Positions 1-13,353 are shown, numbered from the stretch's first letter. The stretch is DNA of 64,000 nt from Methanoculleus chikugoensis (GCF_900095385.1 NZ_FMID01000046.1:1-64000), one strand, 5' to 3'. Notes: generated by a model not told the origin, from the sequence alone. Numbers and translations: made by a program.

Positions 1-32
1 AAAAATCTCTATGGCACGTCAGTTTTAGGCTT

Positions 33-110
33 GGAGACAGGGGAGGGGGCTCGCCCCCTCCCCGTCAGCCCCTCCCCAAACGGCGATATCCCCACGGTTC
101 ACTGCACCAT
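33..110 (+). repeat. GC-hairpin intergenic repeat, copy R1
   Basis: Core of a repeat family seen at seven places in this window. It has a G-rich arm, a mirrored C-rich arm, then CGTCAGCCCCTCCCC, GGCGATATCCCCACGG and a TTCACTG end. An AT-richer tail (about 110-170) aligns loosely with the tails of copies R2 and R6 (shared TTTGTT, CTTCAG and AACTCCT steps). It fills the gap downstream of the CNNM-type gene that ends at 281. Nothing else is supported in 1-280. Confidence 0.75.
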
Positions 111-280
111 GACATATTCTCGTTTTGACTGCTTTGTTGCCACACAGCGAGGGCCTTCAGTTTCTCTAACTCCTATCGTTCTGACAGTCGTATATTGCTC
201 TCTCGATTACTCAAGTTTCAGACAGCCGTACGTGCCTCCGTTAAGACATCCCGGACTAAAACAGGTCTCACCAGACCCGG

Positions 281-1600
281 TCACTCCTTCTTCCCTTTTC
301 CGGCCCCCACCGGGGTCACGAGCACCTTATCGACCCGGTGGCCGTCCATATCGAGCACCTCAAACCGGAGACTGTTCCAGGTGAACCGATCTCCGGTATT
401 CGGCGTCCGCTCAAGATACATCATCACGAACCCGCCGAGCGTCTGGTAATAGCCGCGCCCCTCCCCGGGCAGGGTAGCCGTCACGTCAAAGAGATCGTGA
501 AACTCATCGACCGGGAGCATCCCGTCGAGCAGCCACGACCCATCTTCACGGCGAATCGCCGTGCCCTCCGGAGGATACTCTGCCGACGGGATATCCCCGA
601 CGATCGACTCCATGATATCATGGATGGTGACCAGCCCCTGAATACTCCCATACTCATCGGTGACGAGGGCGATTCGTGCCCCGGAGGTCTTGAACTCGTC
701 GAGCACCGAGAGTGCCGGGACACTCTCGGGCACGAAGAAGGCGGGCTCGATTGCTTTCGAGAGGTCGGGAGGTTCGCCCGCGATCATCCGCGCCCAGAGG
801 CTGCGGACCGAGACGGTGCCGAGCAGGTTGTCGAGGTGGTCGCGGTAGACCGGGAAATAGACATGCCGGGAATCCACCATCTTCTGCCAGTTCTCTTCGA
901 CGGGATCTTCGACGTCCACGGCCACGATATCGGGCCGGGGAGTCATCAGCACGCTGACACGCCGGTCGCCGAGGCGGAAGACGCTCTCCACCATATCCTG
1001 CTCCGCCTCCTCGAAGACGCCCGCCCGGGTGGCCTGCCCGATAAGAACCCTGACATCCTCCTCCGTCACCTCGGGCCCCGAAGGTTGCCGAACCCTGAGC
1101 AGCATCAGAACCCCCTCGGTCGAGGCGCTCAGCAGCCGGACGAGCGGTGCGGCAACCAGCGAGAGGAACCGTATCGGGCGCGAGACCAGCGATGCAATCC
1201 GGTCGGCGTTAGTCATGGCCACCCGTTTCGGCACCAGTTCGCCGATCACAAGCGTCAGGTAGGTGATAACGGCGACGACGGTTGCGACCGCGAGCGGGCC
1301 GCTGTATGGCGCGATCAAGGGAAATTTAGCAAATTCTTCCGCAAGAGGCCCCGCGAGCGTCGCCCCTCCGAACGCTCCGGCCAGGATCCCGACGAGGGTG
1401 ATGCCGATCTGGATGGTGGAGAGGAACTGCGTCGGATCGTCGGCAAGTTCGATGGCGGCGGCGGCCCCGGCGTCGCCTTCCGCTGCTCTCTTCTGCAGGC
1501 GTGCCGTTCGTGCAGAGATGAGCGCAAACTCCGCCATCGAAAAGAAGCCGTTCGCGAGGATCAGGAGAACGATGATCGCGATATCGGTGGCAGGTGGCAT
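281..1600 (-). CDS. CNNM/CorC-HlyC family membrane protein with CBS pair
   Basis: A 439-residue member of the HlyC/CorC (CNNM, DUF21) family, whose members are linked to Mg2+/Co2+ efflux or divalent-cation homeostasis at the cytoplasmic membrane. The N-terminal transmembrane domain spans about residues 3-190, with hydrophobic helices near 5-28, 60-83 and 100-125 and the motif GELVPKR. It is followed by a CBS-domain pair (about 210-330) and a C-terminal CorC_HlyC transporter-associated domain (about 350-432, LGGFVMMYLERTPNTGD). The frame stays open upstream to 1972, but that part runs through the divergent peroxiredoxin gene and has no family similarity. The ATG at 1600 starts MPPATDIAI, directly before the first helix, and a TTTAAGG box lies about 25 bases upstream. 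The transported ion cannot be read from the sequence. Confidence 0.9.
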   Translation of the reverse strand: MPPATDIAIIVLLILANGFFSMAEFALISARTARLQKRAAEGDAGAAAAIELADDPTQFLSTIQIGITLVGILAGAFGGATLAGPLAEEFAKFPLIAPYSGPLAVATVVAVITYLTLVIGELVPKRVAMTNADRIASLVSRPIRFLSLVAAPLVRLLSASTEGVLMLLRVRQPSGPEVTEEDVRVLIGQATRAGVFEEAEQDMVESVFRLGDRRVSVLMTPRPDIVAVDVEDPVEENWQKMVDSRHVYFPVYRDHLDNLLGTVSVRSLWARMIAGEPPDLSKAIEPAFFVPESVPALSVLDEFKTSGARIALVTDEYGSIQGLVTIHDIMESIVGDIPSAEYPPEGTAIRREDGSWLLDGMLPVDEFHDLFDVTATLPGEGRGYYQTLGGFVMMYLERTPNTGDRFTWNSLRFEVLDMDGHRVDKVLVTPVGAGKGKKE

Positions 1601-1670
1601 TGTACTATTCTTGCCAGCAGGAACCTTAAACCTGCGGGACTTCCCCGGCAGAGAGAGGACCGTTCGTGGG

Positions 1671-1681
1671 AAAAATTTATC
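1671..1681 (+). promoter_or_regulatory. TATA box of the peroxiredoxin gene
   Basis: AAAAATTTATC lies about 35 bases before the ATG at 1713, where archaeal TBP sites are expected. A GGTGATAC ribosome binding site directly precedes the ATG. Confidence 0.5.
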
Positions 1682-1712
1682 GTCGCCGGGACAGAGTCCC
1701 ATCCGGTGATAC

Positions 1713-2210
1713 ATGGTGGTCGAAGTCGGCGAGCAGGCCGGGTATTTCTCGATACCGGACCAGAACGGGAACACGATCCGATTATCGGCGTTCCGGGGGA
1801 AACGGGTTCTCCTCTCGTTCCATCCGCTGGCATGGACCCGCATCTGCGCCGAACAGATGAAGGCGCTCGAAGCGAACCGGGAGGCCTTCGACGCCCTCGG
1901 TGCCGTCGCCCTCGGCATCAGCGTGGACTCCGTCCCCTGCAAACGGGCGTGGGCGGGGAGCCTCGGTATCAAGAAGACCCGGCTCCTTGCGGATTTCTGG
2001 CCGCACGGTGCCGTGGCACAGATGTACGGCGTCTTCGATAGCCAAAAAGGCTACTCCCGGCGGGCGAACGTCGTCGTCGACGAGGCAGGAAGCATCATAT
2101 TCGTTGCGGAATACCCGGCGACGACGGTGCCCGATATGCAGGACGTCCTCGACGCTCTCCGCGTGCCGGAGAAGAGAAGGCGAGCGGTGGAGCGGGCGCC
2201 GGAGATATAG
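1713..2210 (+). CDS. peroxiredoxin (AhpC/TSA family)
   Basis: A 165-residue thioredoxin-fold peroxidase, expected to reduce H2O2 and organic hydroperoxides in the cytoplasm. The active-site motif PLAWTRIC gives the family pattern PxxxTxxC, with the peroxidatic cysteine at residue 45. A second cysteine at residue 76 (SVPCKRAW) is not at the C(P)+5 position used by PrxQ/BCP enzymes. The protein is therefore either 1-Cys or uses an unusual resolving cysteine. It is shorter than typical 2-Cys AhpC. It is divergent from the CNNM-type gene and convergent with the NSS symporter, 12 bases away. The ATG at 1713 has a GGTGAT site and a TATA box. The fold assignment is secure; the electron donor is unknown. 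Confidence 0.88.
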   Translation: MVVEVGEQAGYFSIPDQNGNTIRLSAFRGKRVLLSFHPLAWTRICAEQMKALEANREAFDALGAVALGISVDSVPCKRAWAGSLGIKKTRLLADFWPHGAVAQMYGVFDSQKGYSRRANVVVDEAGSIIFVAEYPATTVPDMQDVLDALRVPEKRRRAVERAPEI

Positions 2211-2222
2211 CCCGGCGTCTTG

Positions 2223-3518
2223 TCATCCCGCAACCCGGAAGAAACTCCCGATAAGCGTGATCAGCAGGATTGCCGGAACGCCGTAGCGGATGAGCGCCAT
2301 ATAGGCTCTCTGCTGCCACCCACATCCGCCGATCTCCGCACAGATCCGGGTTCGGTTCATGAACCATCCCCCGACGACGCTCACGATCAGCCCGGCGACG
2401 ATGAGGCCGATCGTCCCGAATGCGTAGTCAGCCAGGTCGAGGAACGGTGTCCCGAGGACCTCGAGGTTCAGGGCGGTGTAACTGAGAGCGGACGGAAGCC
2501 CGAGGAGCATGATTACAGCGAAGACAAGGAGCGTGGCACGCTTCCGCGGGTAGCCGTAGGAGTCCATCAGCGCCGCCGTCGGAACCTCGAGCATGGAGAC
2601 CGCCGAGGTGAGCGCCGCAGCAAAGAGCATCAGGAAGAAGAGCGCTCCGAGCAGCATGCCGTACTGGATCTGTGTAAAGACCGTGGGCAGGGTGATGAAT
2701 GCGAGGTTCACCCCGGCCGCGGGGTCAAGGCCCGCGGTGAAGACCAGGGGAAAGATCACGAGCCCGGCAAGGATCGCAATCAGCATATCGGCAACGGCGA
2801 TGATGCCGGCGTTCCGGAAGAGGGCCTCTTTCCCGAGGTAACTCCCGAAGGTGAGCAGGACGCCCATGCCCACGGAGAGCGAGAAGAAGGCCTGCCCAAA
2901 GGCCGCGATCCAGACGCCCGGGTCGGTCAGCCTGGAGAAGTCGGGGGAGAGGTAGAACCCGATCCCCTCGACCGCTCCGGGCTCGGTGAGCGAAAATACC
3001 ACGAGAAAGAGGAGGATCGCGAAGAGTGCCGGGATGAGGTACCGGGAGAGCCTCTCGATCCCCTCCCTGACCCCGGACCGCACCGTCACATAGACCGCGA
3101 GCCCCGAGAGGAGGAAGAAGACGAGCGGGAGGTAAGAACCTGTAAACGCATCGAACTCTATCGGCCGGTTGAAGGCGAAGGAGAGCGCGTATGCGAGCAC
3201 CCAGCCCGTGATCACGAGGTAGTAGCCGAGGACCAGGCTGGCGACGGCGACGATGACAAGGCCTGCGGCGGTGAACCGTTGCCGTATCGAGCGGAAGGCG
3301 GAGATGACCGACGTCCCCGTCGAGCGACCGATGGCGAGTTCCAGCACCATCAGGGGGAGGCCGAAGAGGAAGACGGCGATCAGGTACGGGACCAGGAACG
3401 CGCCGCCCCCGTTAGCGCCCACGATGTAGGGGAACCGCCAGATGTTCCCTATACCCACAGCCGAGCCGACGCTTGCAAGGATGAACCCCAGGGTTGACGA
3501 CCATTGTTCCCGTTCCAT
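2223..3518 (-). CDS. NSS-family sodium:neurotransmitter-type symporter
   Basis: A 431-residue polytopic membrane protein of the neurotransmitter:sodium symporter (SNF/LeuT) family, expected to import an amino acid or related small molecule with Na+. The first helix carries the family signature SVGSAVGIGNIWRFPY followed by NGGGAFLVPYL, and about twelve hydrophobic segments follow. The frame starts with a GTG at 3527. The ATG three codons later (3518) sits five bases after GGTGA, so it was chosen. A TATA box (GAATATAAAGG) lies about 50 bases upstream. Methanogens use such carriers for amino acids and osmolytes. The substrate cannot be deduced here. Confidence 0.9.
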   Translation of the reverse strand: MEREQWSSTLGFILASVGSAVGIGNIWRFPYIVGANGGGAFLVPYLIAVFLFGLPLMVLELAIGRSTGTSVISAFRSIRQRFTAAGLVIVAVASLVLGYYLVITGWVLAYALSFAFNRPIEFDAFTGSYLPLVFFLLSGLAVYVTVRSGVREGIERLSRYLIPALFAILLFLVVFSLTEPGAVEGIGFYLSPDFSRLTDPGVWIAAFGQAFFSLSVGMGVLLTFGSYLGKEALFRNAGIIAVADMLIAILAGLVIFPLVFTAGLDPAAGVNLAFITLPTVFTQIQYGMLLGALFFLMLFAAALTSAVSMLEVPTAALMDSYGYPRKRATLLVFAVIMLLGLPSALSYTALNLEVLGTPFLDLADYAFGTIGLIVAGLIVSVVGGWFMNRTRICAEIGGCGWQQRAYMALIRYGVPAILLITLIGSFFRVAG

Positions 3519-3566
3519 ATCACTCACCGGTTGAGGGCGGTTTCCCAGGGGTAAGAAGGCGCTCCG

Positions 3567-3577
3567 CCTTTATATTC
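3567..3577 (-). promoter_or_regulatory. TATA box of the NSS symporter gene
   Basis: Read on the minus strand this is GAATATAAAGG, about 50 bases before the ATG at 3518. On the plus strand the same bases read CCTTTATATTC, so the site could also serve the divergent gene at 3694. Confidence 0.45.
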
Positions 3578-3693
3578 ATCTCCGCCGGATACCCCCGACC
3601 ACTGCACTTTTGTAGCGGGTGCTCCCATACGAGTGCGGTCAGGAGCAGCATGAGCACCGGATCCCGGAAATATCCCGGCAGGGGGGAAAGAGC

Positions 3694-4485
3694 GTGAACG
3701 GAAGGTATCCGTTCCTCGTCTCGATCCCTCACGGCGGCACCGCCATCCCGCCCGAACTCCGCGGTCTCGTCAACCTCACGCGAAAGGAGATTGTCTTCAA
3801 TAGCGATCCCCACACCCGCCGCATCTACGGGTTCGACGATAGGGTGGAGGCGATGGTCGACTTCGACGTCTCGAGGATCTTCGTCGATACCAACCGGGCG
3901 CCCTACGACTACCCGCCGCGGACGCAGGACGGCGTGGTCAAGGTCATCACGCAAGACGGAACCCCGGTCTTCAAGAGAGGGCAGACGCCCGGCAGGGAAC
4001 TGATAGGAACCCTCCTGCAGAACTACTACCACCCCTTTCACAAACAACTGGCCGAGGCGCTCGATACCCGGGCGATCGAGATCGCTTTCGACTGCCACAG
4101 CATGCTGCCGAGATCCCCGCCGGTCAGGATGGACGCCGGACGCCCCCGCCCGCTCTTCTGCCTGAGCAACCGGGGCGATCGGAACGGGAGACCGAAAGGG
4201 GCGGGCGGTCTCGTGACCTGCCCCCCGGAGTGGCTCCAGGCGCTCACCCGGTCGTTCCAGGCGGAGTTCGACGGCGAGGGCCGGGTTGCGATGAACGATC
4301 CCTTCCGGGGCGGGTTCATATCGGTGGCGCACTACCGGCGGCGGCGGATCCCCTGGGTTCAGGTCGAGATCAACCGCGGCCTCTACGAGACCGAAGGCCG
4401 CGAAGCCGATGAGGCACGGCTCGTTGAACTCCGGCGGAGGATCTTCTCGGCCCTCACCGGGTTCTGGGACGAGGTTTCGGGGTGA
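3694..4485 (+). CDS. N-formylglutamate amidohydrolase family protein
   Basis: A 263-residue protein of the N-formylglutamate amidohydrolase (HutG-like) family, metal-dependent hydrolases that release formate or act on related amides. The family landmarks SIPHGG (near residue 10) and FDCHSM (near residue 140) are present, as is the late VEINRGLY segment. The frame opens at 3619, but the residues before GTG 3694 look unlike the family. This GTG has a G-rich ribosome binding site 8-13 bases upstream and starts VNGRYPFLVSIPHGG. No other histidine-degradation gene is near, so the substrate in this archaeon is uncertain. It is divergent from the NSS transporter. Confidence 0.85.
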   Translation: MNGRYPFLVSIPHGGTAIPPELRGLVNLTRKEIVFNSDPHTRRIYGFDDRVEAMVDFDVSRIFVDTNRAPYDYPPRTQDGVVKVITQDGTPVFKRGQTPGRELIGTLLQNYYHPFHKQLAEALDTRAIEIAFDCHSMLPRSPPVRMDAGRPRPLFCLSNRGDRNGRPKGAGGLVTCPPEWLQALTRSFQAEFDGEGRVAMNDPFRGGFISVAHYRRRRIPWVQVEINRGLYETEGREADEARLVELRRRIFSALTGFWDEVSG

Positions 4486-4650
4486 AAACTCTGTGGAAGT
4501 CCATTTTGGAGAAACGTTTCTAGAAAACTTTGCTCTATAGAACGTGTCGTGCCACGGTTGCAATGAATCCATAGGTTGATCGTTACAAGGTTCGTGCGGT
4601 TTGCACCTTCGGTGCTCACGCTTTCCATACCCGGCAATATCCAGCAGCCA

Positions 4651-4780
4651 CAGTGGCACGGATTTCAAGGGAATATCGCCGCAGGGGGAGGGGCTGACGG
4701 GGAGGGGGGCATGCCCCCCTCCCCTGTCCCCACCCCCCAAGGTGATACTCCCACGGTCCACTGTATGGGTTCTTTCCTCA
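4651..4780 (-). repeat. GC-hairpin intergenic repeat, copy R2 (full length)
   Basis: Reads in the minus orientation relative to R1. The centre (4699-4724) is a perfect 26-base palindrome of G and C runs around CATG, flanked by TATCGCC at 4674-4680 and GGTGATA at 4741-4747. One end is CTTGAAATCCGTG (complement near 4656-4669); the other is CACGGTCCACTGTAT at 4752-4766. A decayed tail (TTTCCTC, ACTTTTCAGG) runs to about 4830. The gap 4486-4979 between the amidohydrolase and recQ is mostly this element; the only other candidate signal is CTTTATTAC near 4848. Confidence 0.8.
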
Positions 4781-4979
4781 TTGCAGTCGTGTTATTGCCG
4801 GTACTCAGACTTTTCAGGTGCTTGAAGCCTGGATAGGCACACGCACCTTTATTACAATTTCCACGATCCAGAAGGAGTTCAACAGAGCCTATCTGAGGAT
4901 TCTTATCAGATCAAGCCGTATTCCACCGGAATTTTCCGGCCGAAGATACTATGCCGGTAGAACCCCCACTTATATACCG

Positions 4980-6239
<1,260 letters not shown>

Positions 6240-6321
6240 AACACCGCAACATCCCGTCCCACTCCTTTCAGAGGAAACATCTATTACCGGGACAATAGAA
6301 TGGGCTTCGAGGAGATTACTC

Positions 6322-6543
6322 ATGAAGAGGTTGACCCGTTCGACGACCGACCGGTGGATCGCCGGGATATGCGGCGGCATAGGAGAGTATCTTGAGATCG
6401 ACCCGAACGTCATCCGGGTGATCTGGATCATCTTCACCGTGCCCACAGGATTCTTCCCCGGGATCATCATCTACATCCTGCTCTGGATTCTCCTGCCCGA
6501 GGAGGGGCAGGCGCGCCCGGTGGGGACGTTCGGCGAAGCTTAA
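6322..6543 (+). CDS. PspC-domain small membrane protein
   Basis: A 73-residue PspC-family protein. The usual pattern is present: a basic N-terminus, WIAGICGGIGEYLEIDPNVIR, then one hydrophobic helix (VIWIIFTVPTGFFPGIIIY) running into ILLWILLPEE. PspC proteins take part in envelope-stress responses in bacteria; in archaea the role is not settled. The frame is open further upstream, but ATG 6322 has a GGAG site at 6311 and the domain begins immediately after it. It lies downstream of recQ on the same strand and could share its transcript. Its stop faces repeat R3 and the 3' end of uvrB. Confidence 0.85.
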   Translation: MKRLTRSTTDRWIAGICGGIGEYLEIDPNVIRVIWIIFTVPTGFFPGIIIYILLWILLPEEGQARPVGTFGEA

Positions 6544-6721
6544 GAGAGGGCAGGGTGCGGCCGGGAGGCTGCACCCGCTTTTTCTTTGCGGAGGAGAGGC
6601 GGTCGTGGGTGCCGGAGAATGTTTTAAACAGGAAAACCAGGCCTGACATACTGCTCGTCTCATAACGGGAGTCTTAATCAGGCTTCCTTTGATCGCTCGC
6701 CCGTATACGGCTTTCTACCGG

Positions 6722-6905
6722 CTATCGCCACGAACTGCCCCCGCCCCTCGTGGGCGGGGGAGGAGGCCGAAGGCCGGGTGGGGTGGGGGTTACAGATATC
6801 CTTTTACGAGGTAGAGACGGGGGAGGGGGCCAGCCCCCTCCCCCGTCAGCCTCTCCCCCAGTGGCGATACTCTCACGGTCCACTGTACCGGGCTCTTTCA
6901 TCGTT
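6722..6905 (+). repeat. GC-hairpin intergenic repeat, copy R3 (composite, two modules)
   Basis: The longest plus-oriented copy. It starts TATCGCCACG, then a C-rich/G-rich hairpin (module A: GCCCCCGCCCC, GGGCGGGGGAGGAGGCCG, GGGTGGGGTGGGGGTTACA), then GGTAGAGACGG and the R1-type hairpin (module B), GTGGCGATA and CACGGTCCACTGTACCGGG. Module A recurs inverted in copy R4b near 15365-15440. The gap 6544-7007 lies between the convergent ends of the PspC gene and uvrB and holds nothing else recognisable. Confidence 0.8.
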
Positions 6906-7007
6906 TTGACCGTTCAATCTGCCAGAGGAGATTACTGAGGGCGCCACTTACCCCGTCGCAGCGCCTCCCTGGCCCATGCTTCGCGGCAATCTGGAGCCTT
7001 AGCCTTC

Positions 7008-8939
7008 CTACCGTCCCTTCCCCTCCTGCAGCCTCTTAATCATATCCCGTAGCGCAATCGCCCGCTCGAACTCCAGGCGTTCTGCCGCCTCCCGCATATC
7101 GGCCTCGAGTTCGATGATCAGGTTCGGGATCTCGGACTTCGGGACGTGCTTGATATCGGTGATATCCACCTCTTTCTCGCGGATCGGCTTTCTGATCGTC
7201 TGCGGCGTGATGCCATGCTCTGCGTTGTACGCAAGCTGCATCGCCCGCCGCCGCTCCGTCTCGGCCATCGCCTTCTTGATCGAGTCGGTCATCGTGTCGG
7301 CGTAGAGCACCACCTTCGCGTTGACGTTCCGGGCCGCCCGCCCGATCGTCTGGACGAGGCTCCTCGCATCGCGGAGGAACCCCTCCTTGTCGGCGTCGAG
7401 GATACCGACGAACCCGACCTCGGGGATGTCGAGCCCCTCCCGCAGGAGGTTGATCCCCACGAGAACGTCGTACTTCCCGAGCCGGAGCTGCCGGATGATC
7501 TCCGTCCGCTCGATGGTCTCGATCTCCGAGTGGAGGTAGCGCGTCTTGATCCCCTGGTCGGCGAGATACTCCGAGAGCTCCTCGGCGAGCCGTTTCGTGA
7601 GGGTCGTCAGCAGTATACGGTCGCCGCGATCGATCGTGGCCCGGATCTCCGCCATCACGTTCGGGATCTGCCCCTCGATCGGCCGGATCTCGACCGCAGG
7701 ATCGACGAGCCCCGTCGGCCGTATGATCTGCTCCGCGACGCTCGAACGCTTCAGTTCGTAGTCGCCGGGGGTCGCCGAGACGAAGATAGCGCTTCTCATG
7801 TAGCCCGCCGAGAACTCGTCGAACTTCAGCGGCCGGTTGTCGAACGCCGACGGCAGCCGGAACCCGTACTCCACGAGCGACTTCTTCCGCGAGTAATCGC
7901 CGTTGTACATCCCCCTGACCTGGGGCAGGGTCTGGTGGCTCTCGTCGATCACCATCAGGAAGTCCTCGGGGAAGTAGTCCAGCAGGCAGTAGGGCTTCTC
8001 CCCGGCCTTTCGCCCGTCGAAGTGGCGGGAGTAGTTCTCGATCCCCTTGCAGGTCCCGGTCTCGCGGATCATATCGATGTCGTAGAGCGTCCGCTGCCGG
8101 AGGCGGTGCGCCTCGATCATACCGAGGGTCGGGAGCCACTCCTCGAGTTCCTCCTCTATCGAGACGATCGCCCGCTCCTTCACCTCGTCGGGGGCGACGA
8201 AGTGGCGGGCAGGGTAGACGAAGAAGTAGTCCATCGCCTCGAGCCGCTCTCCCGAGTTCTTGTCGATCTCGCTGATCCGGTCGATCTCGTTCCCGAAGAG
8301 TTCGACACGGATGATGTTGTTGAAGTAGCCGGGGATGATATCGATGGTGTCGCCCTTCACGCGGAACCGGCCCGGCATGAGCTCCATCTCGTTTCGCTCG
8401 AACTGGATATCGATAAGCCTCCGAATAATATCGTCCCGCCGCATCCGGTCCCCGACCTTCACCTCGAACCCCATCCCCTGGAAGTTCGCGGGGTTCCCGA
8501 GGCCGTAGATGCAGGAGACCGAGGCGACGATGATGGTGTCGGGACGGGAGAGGACCGACGCGGTGGCCGCGAGGCGCATCTGTTCGATCTTGGGGTTTAT
8601 CTGGGCATCCTTCTCGATGTAAAGGTCGCGCTTCGCGATGTAGGACTCGGGCTGGTAGTAGTCGTAGTAGGAGACGAAGTACTCCACCCGGTTATCGGGG
8701 AAGAACGACTTGAACTCGTTGTAGAGCTGGGCCGCGAGCGTCTTGTTGTGCGCGATGACGAGGGTGGGTTTCTGGACCGCCTCGACGACATTTGCTATCG
8801 TGAACGTCTTCCCCGACCCCGTGACCCCGAGGAGGGTCTGGAACCGCTCGCCCCGGGCGAGCCCGTCGGTGAGTTTCCGGATCGCGTCGGGCTGCGATCC
8901 GGTCGGCTTGAACTCCGCCTTCAGTTGAAATGCCGTCAT
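7008..8939 (-). CDS. uvrB: UvrB, excinuclease ABC subunit B
   Basis: A 643-residue bacterial-type UvrB, the damage-verifying helicase of nucleotide excision repair. It receives DNA from UvrA and then binds UvrC. Visible landmarks are Walker A GVTGSGKT (about residues 38-45), the beta-hairpin region YYDYYQPESYI (about 90-100), the DESH box MVIDESHQTLPQ, the motif VGINLLREGLDIPEV, the QTIGRAARN helicase motif VI and a C-terminal UVR helix pair (ADMREAAERLEFERA). The length is normal for the family and no domain is missing. The ATG overlaps the stop of uvrC by four bases, so translation is probably coupled in the uvrA-uvrC-uvrB operon. Confidence 0.97.
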   Translation of the reverse strand: MTAFQLKAEFKPTGSQPDAIRKLTDGLARGERFQTLLGVTGSGKTFTIANVVEAVQKPTLVIAHNKTLAAQLYNEFKSFFPDNRVEYFVSYYDYYQPESYIAKRDLYIEKDAQINPKIEQMRLAATASVLSRPDTIIVASVSCIYGLGNPANFQGMGFEVKVGDRMRRDDIIRRLIDIQFERNEMELMPGRFRVKGDTIDIIPGYFNNIIRVELFGNEIDRISEIDKNSGERLEAMDYFFVYPARHFVAPDEVKERAIVSIEEELEEWLPTLGMIEAHRLRQRTLYDIDMIRETGTCKGIENYSRHFDGRKAGEKPYCLLDYFPEDFLMVIDESHQTLPQVRGMYNGDYSRKKSLVEYGFRLPSAFDNRPLKFDEFSAGYMRSAIFVSATPGDYELKRSSVAEQIIRPTGLVDPAVEIRPIEGQIPNVMAEIRATIDRGDRILLTTLTKRLAEELSEYLADQGIKTRYLHSEIETIERTEIIRQLRLGKYDVLVGINLLREGLDIPEVGFVGILDADKEGFLRDARSLVQTIGRAARNVNAKVVLYADTMTDSIKKAMAETERRRAMQLAYNAEHGITPQTIRKPIREKEVDITDIKHVPKSEIPNLIIELEADMREAAERLEFERAIALRDMIKRLQEGKGR

Positions 8940-10482
8940 GGTAAGACCGCCTTCTTCCGCAGGGTTCTGTGATACGTGATCGCAAACCGGTGTGCCTCGT
9001 CGCGGATCTCCTGGAGGAAGAGCGACGCCTTCTCGTGCCGCTCAAGCGGCAGAGGGTGGGAGAAGCCCGGCACGAAGACCTCCTCCTCGCGCTCCGCGAT
9101 CGCCGCGATCGGGACTTTGATCCCGAGGTCTCTCAGCACCGCGGTTGCCGCCGCCAGCTGCCCCTTCCCGCCGTCGATGAGGACCAGGTCGGGGAGTTCG
9201 CCCCCCTCCTTCTGCAGCCGCGAGTAGCGGCGCCTGACCACCTCGGCGATGGCCGCGAAGTCGTCGATGCCCTCGACCGTCCGTATCCGGAACCGCCGGT
9301 AGTTCCGTTTGTCGGGCTTCCCCCAGAGGAACCGGACCATCGAGCCCACCATCGCCGTCCCGGAGAGATGGGAGATATCGAAGCACTCGATCGCGACCGG
9401 GAGGTTCGGGAGGTGCAACCGGCGTTTGAGTTCGTCCAGTTTTATCCGGTCGCCGAAGAACGCGATCTCCACGTTCTTCCGCACCAGGTCGAGCAGGTTC
9501 TTCTTCTCGCCCCGCTGCGGCACGACCACCCGGACCTTGCCGCCCCGGAGGTGAGAGAGGTAGCCGGCGACGGCGTCGTCGACCGGAACGGGCAGGATCA
9601 CCTCCTGCGGCGGTTCGTGGTCGGCGTAGTAGCGGGCGAGGAACTCCTCCAGGAACCCCTCCGTCTCGTCGAAGGTGTACTCGCGCTTCCCCGAGAGCGT
9701 TCCCCGGTCGACGTTGAAGAGCATCAGAAAGACGGTTCCTTCGCTCACGATATAGTTGACGATGTCTTCATTGTAGGTCTTCTGCCGGTCGACGTGCTGG
9801 CGTTCGCGCAGCCCCTCGAGTGCCGCGATCTGGTCGCGGAGTTCCATCGCCCGCTCATACTCCTGCCGCTCTGCCGAGGCTGCCATCTCCTCGCGGAGCG
9901 TCCGGATGAGCCCGGCGATATCGCCTTTCAGGACGGCCTCCGCCCTTCTCGCCCGCTCCCGGTAGTCGTCCTCGCCGATCCTTCCCGTGCAGGGGGCGCT
10001 GCACGAGCCGATGTGTGCACGGAGGCACGGACGCCGGGGGAGACGCCGGCACGACCGGAGCCCGAAGAGCGATTTCAACAGGCGGAGCAAGTCCTCGCGC
10101 TCCCGGGCGGAGACGAACGGCCCGTAGTAGCGGCCGTTCTCGTCGGGCTGGCGGGCGGTGTGAATCCGTGGATAGGCCTCGTCGGTGACGTGAATGTAGG
10201 CGTACCGCTTCGCGTCCTTTAAGTCGATGTTGTACTTCGGCTGGTGCTTCTTGATCAGGGTGTTCTCGAGGATGAACGCCTCGACCTCGGTGTCGGTGAC
10301 GATGAAGTCGATTGAGGCGATCGCGGCGACGAGGCATCGCGTCTTCGGGTCGAGGTCGTGCCGGGAGAAGTAGCTCGATACGCGCCGCTTCAGGTTCTTC
10401 GCCTTCCCGACGTAGATGATGGTGCCCTCATCATCCGAAAAAAGGTAGCACCCGGGCTCGGTTGGAAGACTCTGGGGGTCGA

Positions 10483-10486
<4 letters not shown>
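8936..10486 (-). CDS. uvrC: UvrC, excinuclease ABC subunit C, short form without HhH domain
   Basis: A 516-residue UvrC, the dual-incision nuclease of excision repair. The N-terminal GIY-YIG nuclease is seen in GCYLF and [18 protein letters not shown] (about residues 12-45). A UVR interaction helix ([19 protein letters not shown]) lies near 200, and the RNase H-like nuclease ([33 protein letters not shown]) follows. The chain stops at [13 protein letters not shown], where longer bacterial UvrCs go on into tandem helix-hairpin-helix motifs, so that DNA-binding part is absent. It overlaps uvrA and uvrB by four bases each. The order A-C-B is unlike the scattered uvr genes of many bacteria. Confidence 0.95.
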
Positions 10487-13287
<2,801 letters not shown>

Positions 13288-13340
13288 TTTCCTGTCCTGA
13301 TAAATTGATCTTCTGAGCTCATAGCCGTTTGCGATCCAAA

Positions 13341-13353
13341 ATTTTTAAATACT
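13341..13353 (-). promoter_or_regulatory. TATA box of the uvrA-uvrC-uvrB operon
   Basis: On the minus strand the run AGTATTTAAAAAT lies 54-66 bases before the uvrA ATG. It is the only strongly AT-rich stretch in this gap and would give a leader of roughly 30 bases. An AGGACAGG site precedes the ATG. Confidence 0.55.

Noticed and set aside
31-449. Short plus-strand frames at the left edge
   Set aside because: They cross repeat R1 and the 3' end of the CNNM gene; no homologous motif or ribosome binding site.
338-2041. Long plus-strand frame (567 codons) opposite the CNNM gene
   Set aside because: Composition is arginine, proline and histidine-rich with no domain; it mirrors the codon positions of the real minus-strand gene, a usual effect of high GC.
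7146-8972. 608-codon plus-strand frame opposite uvrB
   Set aside because: Shadow of a well-conserved uvrB; aspartate/arginine/valine-rich and without recognisable motifs.
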